From: Ridgeia piscesae
Lineage: Eukaryota > Annelida > Polychaeta > Sabellida > Siboglinidae
Direction of reading: 5' to 3'
DNA: 64,000 nt
NCBI GenBank assembly: GCA_025642075.2
Contig: JAODUO010000879.1
Location: forward strand, 205,966-269,965
The translations under genes and the position numbers were made by a program. Shown in pieces: positions 60,710 to 64,000 of this stretch. The stretch's first letter is position 1, and every line of letters starts with the position of its first letter. The notes under the pieces are model-generated. The model worked only from the letters and a program-made list of their open reading frames with translations, did no database searches and was not told the origin of the DNA.

Positions 60710-61058
60710 GTACACTATTGGATTTTACGAATATATATATTACACTATTGGTTTTTATTATGACTGCTAGCCAGTTTCAGATTCGCATATTTATGATGTT
60801 AAAATGCGTCATGCATTTGGTCAATAAATGCACCAATATATAATGTGGTAATGTCTTGTTTGGTAAATATATCACTGCTATATGACTGCAGCACCCTGAC
60901 TGCTTACCCTAAGTCTGTCATGTGACTCTAGGGCACTGTCCTTCCTCTATCCATACGGGTCAACGTTGAATGTCATCAAGCCAGCGACGGCTGTGTTGTC
61001 ATCAGGCAGTGTCTCCTTCCCCCTCAACAGACCCGTGTGTGCCTTCTACAAGCACAAG
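57094..61058 (+). CDS. IFT52: IFT52, intraflagellar transport protein 52, 5' half
   Basis: IFT52 is a core subunit of IFT complex B, needed for building and maintaining cilia; it bridges IFT-B sub-assemblies inside the cilium. Exons are 57094-57138, 58484-58611, 58947-59034, 59473-59602, 60034-60109, 60382-60444 and 60932-61058, all GT-AG and in phase, 219 codons so far against about 437 residues in human. The visible part is the N-terminal GIFT domain: VIFNASKKELFTTNSGFKVL, AGPKEKFTSSEFETLKKYVE, TGGSLLVMMGEGGDS, FFLEEYGIAVNNDAVVRTHF, YKYFHPKEALIANGVLNRAI and LNRPVCAFYKHK. All match vertebrate IFT52 in order. The gene runs off the right edge. A 34-bp satellite starts at the exon 6 donor (counting from the exon with ATG 58487 as exon 1; the upstream 57094 exon is exon 0). 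Confidence 0.95.
57139..58483 (+). other. IFT52 intron 0
   Basis: 1345-bp intron. Holds TA microsatellites at 57590-57615 and 58264-58352; otherwise no feature. Confidence 0.65.
58264..58352. repeat. (TA)n microsatellite
   Basis: Two long TATATA runs separated by a TTGA interruption near 58318. Confidence 0.95.
58484..58611 (+). CDS. IFT52: IFT52 exon 1
   Basis: Acceptor TCTTTCAG, donor CACA|GTGAGT. It codes for GMAEVSTQRNTVIFNASKKE and on to LKTAWKVA, matching the human IFT52 N-terminus (ILFNAYKKEIFTTNNGYK). Confidence 0.93.
58947..59034 (+). CDS. IFT52: IFT52 exon 2
   Basis: Acceptor TTTCAG, donor GAA|GTAAAT. It codes for NKDEIADDRIEQARVFVLAG and PKEKFTSSE. Confidence 0.93.
59259..59466 (+). 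repeat. 38-bp minisatellite in IFT52 intron 2, adjoining exon 3
   Basis: Five units containing GTGTTTGTTGTTGGACATAC and CACACCGTCACATACGTG. One unit has a 2-bp insertion. The final partial unit (GTGTTTGTTGT) leads straight into GTGTACAACAG, the acceptor of exon 3, and forms its pyrimidine/GT-rich tract. Confidence 0.95.
59473..59602 (+). CDS. IFT52: IFT52 exon 3
   Basis: Acceptor GTACAACAG, donor AATG|GTACGT. It codes for FETLKKYVETGGSLLVMMGE and FFLEEYGIAVNN. A 38-bp minisatellite runs into its acceptor. Confidence 0.95.
59603..60033 (+). other. IFT52 intron 3
   Basis: 431-bp intron, no repeat recognised. Confidence 0.8.
60034..60109 (+). CDS. IFT52: IFT52 exon 4
   Basis: Acceptor TTGTAG, donor AACAG|GTGAGG. 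It codes for DAVVRTHFYKYFHPKEALIA and NGVLNR. Confidence 0.95.
60382..60444 (+). CDS. IFT52: IFT52 exon 5
   Basis: Acceptor TTGTAG, donor GCACA|GTGAGT. It codes for AISQAAGKMVGVTEDEENNA. Confidence 0.93.
60445..60931 (+). other. IFT52 intron 5
   Basis: 487-bp intron with a (TA)n run at about 60677-60706 and a repeated TACACTATTGG motif nearby. Confidence 0.8.
60932..61058 (+). CDS. IFT52: IFT52 exon 6
   Basis: Acceptor GACTCTAG, donor CACAAG|GTTAGT. It codes for ALSFLYPYGSTLNVIKPATA, VLSSGSVSFPLNRPVCAFYK and HK. Its last 22 bases plus donor are the founder of the 34-bp satellite. Confidence 0.95.
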
Positions 61059-64000
61059 GTTAGTCTGTGTGCGTGCCTTCTACAGGCACAATGTTAGTCT
61101 ATGTGTGTGCCTTCTACAGGCACAAGGTTAGTCTGTGTGCGTGCCTTCTACAGGCACAATGTTAGTCTATGTGTGTGCCTTCTACAGGCTCAAGGTTAGT
61201 CTGTGTGTGTGCCTTCTACAGGCACAATGTTAGTCTATGTGTGTGCCTTCTACAAGCACAAGGTTAGTCTATGTGTGTACCTTCTACAAGCACAAGGTTA
61301 GTCTATGTGTGTGCCTTCTACAAGCTCAAGGTTAGTCTGTGTGTGTGCCTTCTACAAGCACAAGGTTAGTCTGTGCGTGCCTTCTACAAGCACAAGGTTA
61401 GTCTATGTGTGTACCTTCTACAAGCACAAGGTTAGTCTATGTGTGTGCCTTCTACAAGCACAAGGTTAGTCTATGTGTGTGCCTTCTACAGGCTCAAGGT
61501 TAGTCTATGTGTGTGCCTTCTACAGGCTCAAGGTTAGTCTATGTGTGTGCCTTCTACAAGCACAAGGTTAGTCTACGTGTGTGCCTTCTACAAGCACAAG
61601 GTTAGTCTACGTGTGTGCCTTCTACAAGCACAAGGTTAGTCTATGTGTGTGCCTTCTACAAGCACAAGGTTAGTCTCTGTGTGTGCCTTCTACAAGCACA
61701 AGGTTAGTCTATGTGTGTGCCTTCTACAGGCTCAAGGTTACTCTATGTGTGTGCCTTCTACAGGCACAAGGTTAGTCTGTGTGTGTGCCTTCTACAGGCA
61801 CAAGGTTAGTCTATGTGTGTGCCTTCTACAAGCACAAGGTTAGTCTATGTGTGTGCCTTCTACAAGCACAAGGTTAGTCTACGTGTGTGCCTTCTACAAG
61901 CATATCACGTGTGTGCCTTCTAACACAAGGTTATCTATGTGTGTGCCTTCTACAAGCACAAGGTTAGTCTCTGTGTGTGCCTTCTACAAGCACAAGGTTA
62001 GTCTATGTGTGTGCCTTCTACAGGCTCAAGGTTAGTCTATGTGTGTGCCTTCTACAGGCACAAGGTTAGTCTGTGTGTGTGCCTTCTACAGGCACAAGGT
62101 TAGTCTATGTGTGTGCCTTCTACAGGCACAAGGTTAGTCTATGTGTGTGCCTTCTACAAGCACAAGGTTAGTCTATGTGTGTGCCTTCTACAAGCACAAG
62201 GTTAGTCTACGTGTGTGCCTTCTACAAGCACAAGGTTAGTCTGTGTGTGTGCCTTCTACAGGCTCAAGGTTAGTCTGTGTGTGTGCCTTCTACAAGCACA
62301 AGGTTAGTCTGTGTGTGTGCCTTCTACAAGCACAAGGTTAGTCTATGTGTGTGCCTTCTACAAGCACAAGGTTAGTCTATGTGTGTGCCTTCTACAGGCA
62401 CAAGGTTAGTCTGTGTGTGCCTTCTACAGGCTCAAGGTTAGTCTATGTGTGTGCCTTCTACAAGCACAAGGTTAGTCTACGTGTGTGCCTTCTACAAGCA
62501 CAAGGTTAGTCTATGTGTGTGCCTTCTACAGGCACAAGGTTAGTCTATGTGTGTGCCTTCTACAGGCTCAAGGTTAGTCTACGTGTGTGCCTTCTACAAG
62601 CACAAGGTTAGTATACGTGTGTGCCTTCTACAAGCACAAGGTTAGTCTATGTGTGTGCCTTCTACAGGCTCAAGGTTAGTCTATGTGTGTGCCTTCTACA
62701 AGCACAAGGTTAGTCTACGTGTGTGCCTTCTACAAGCACAAGGTTAGTCTATGTGTGTGCCTTCTACAAGCACAAGGTTAGTCTATGTGTGTGCCTTCTA
62801 CAGGCACAAGGTTAGTCTATGTGTGTGCCTTCTACAAGCACAAGGTTAGTCTATGTGTGTGCCTTCTACAAGCACAAGGTTAGTCTGTGTGTGTGCCTTC
62901 TACAAGCACAAGGTTAGTCTATGTGTGTGCCTTCTACAAGCACAAGGTTAGTCTACGTGTGTGCCTTCTACAAGCACAAGGTTAGTCTAGTGTGTGCCTT
63001 CTACAAGCACAAGGTTAGTCTATGTGTGTGCCTTCTACAGGCACAAGGTTAGTCTACGTGTGTGCCTTCTACAGGCTCAAGGTTAGTCTATGTGTGTGCC
63101 TTCTACAAGCACAAGGTTAGTCTGTGTGTGTGCCTTCTACAAGCACAAGGTTAGTCTATGTGTGTGCCTTCTACAAGCACAAGGTTAGTCTACGTGTGTG
63201 CCTTCTACAAGCACAAGGTTAGTCTATGTGTGTGCCTTCTACAAGCACAAGGTTAGTCTATGTGTGTGCCTTCTACAGGCTCAAGGTTAGTCTATGTGTG
63301 TGCCTTCTACAGGCACAAGGTTAGTCTATGTGTGTGCCTTCTACAGGCACAAGGTTAGTCTATGTGTGTGCCTTCTACAGGCTCAAGGTTAGTCTATGTG
63401 TGTGCCTTCTACAAGCACAAGGTTAGTCTACGTGTGTGCCTTCTACAAGCACAAGGTTAGTCTATGTGTGTGCCTTCTACAGGCACAAGGTTAGTCTATG
63501 TGTGTGCCTTCTACAGGCACAAGGTTAGTCTATGTGTGTGCCTTCTACAGGCACAATGTTAGTCTATGTGTGTGCCTTCTACAGGCACAAGGTTAGTCTA
63601 TGTGTGTGCCTTCTACAGGCACAAGGTTAGTCTATGTGTGTGCCTTCTACAGGCTCAAGGTTAGTCTATGTGTGTGCCTTCTACAGGCACAAGGTTAGTC
63701 CATGTTTGTGCCTTCTACAAGCACAAGGTTAGTCTACGTGTTTGCCTTCTACAGGCACAAGGTTAGTCTACGTGTCTGCCTTCTACAGGCTCAAGGTTAG
63801 TCTACGTGTGTGCCTTCTACAGGCACAAGGTTAGTCTACGTGTGTGCCTTCTACAGGCACAAGGTTAGTCTACGTGCATGCCTTCTACAGGCACAAGGTT
63901 AGTCTATGTGTGTGCCTTCTACAGGCACAAGGTTAGTCTACGTGTGTGCCTTCTACAGGCACAAGGTTAGTCTACGTGTGCCTTCTACAGGCACAAGGTT
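61059..64000 (+). repeat. 34-bp satellite copying the IFT52 exon 6 end and its splice donor
   Basis: About 86 units, continuing beyond the window. Each unit holds TGTGTGCCTTCTACAAGCAC then AAG|GTTAGTCT(A/G)T, that is the coding tail of exon 6 followed by its 5' splice site. Many units carry TTCTACAG|GC instead of TTCTACAAGC, which adds a pyrimidine-rich 3' splice-site lookalike upstream of the donor. The period of 34 is not a multiple of three. A few units near 61900-61935 have deletions. The next IFT52 exon must lie beyond the right edge. Confidence 0.97.

Noticed and set aside
61643..62035. Short open frames in the right-edge satellite
   Set aside because: The 34-bp units shift frame each repeat; only the first exon end is coding.

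Overview
This is animal genomic DNA: multi-exon genes with GT-AG introns, a CR1/L2-like LINE, piggyBac-like, pogo-like and hAT elements, a Penelope-like remnant and a Ty3/gypsy-type gag remnant. Together with abundant minisatellites and an AT-rich background this points to a marine invertebrate (lophotrochozoan or invertebrate deuterostome). The species cannot be named from the sequence. There is no sign of bacterial gene organisation.

Three conserved genes are present, all reconstructed here exon by exon with consistent splice phases. (1) An L3MBTL1/3/4-type chromatin gene lies on the minus strand, seven coding exons between 25087 and 13358. It covers a very long Ser/Thr-rich N-terminus, the conserved WKDGVG..LPGSDLK segment, an FCS zinc finger and the first MBT repeat; the later MBT repeats and SAM domain were not found. 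(2) A complete PCMTD1/2-type gene (SAM-fold methyltransferase domain plus SOCS-box-like segment) lies on the plus strand at 49863-54272, five exons. (3) The 5' half of IFT52, an IFT-B ciliary transport subunit, lies on the plus strand from 57094 and runs off the right edge. Human L3MBTL1 and IFT52 are near neighbours on 20q13 and PCMTD2 is also on 20q, so the trio looks like a conserved ancestral linkage.

Layout: 1-3540 minisatellite; 3.5-6.9 kb non-coding; 6924-10440 intact LINE (minus); 11092-12221 piggyBac-like MITE; 13358-25087 L3MBTL with introns holding a second truncated LINE and 66-, 31- and 30-bp arrays; 25301-30231 a pogo-like element swollen by a 72-bp satellite; 31253-33683 an unclassified 2.4-kb TIR element; 36050-37155 a miniature LTR element with only a gag remnant; 37702-41222 a three-level nest of DNA transposons; 41.6-43.5 kb Penelope-like and LINE remnants; 43.5-49.8 kb mostly non-coding; then PCMTD, a hAT remnant, and IFT52 ending in a 34-bp satellite.

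The most striking pattern is the tandem repeats, roughly a quarter of the window. Several begin exactly on gene junctions and copy them: the IFT52 exon 6 splice donor is repeated about 86 times with its coding tail, and arrays run into the 3' splice sites of IFT52 exon 3, PCMTD exons 2 and 4 and the L3MBTL zinc-finger exon. The PCMTD stop-codon region is also triplicated. This family of splice-site-seeded minisatellites is the best candidate for something undescribed here.
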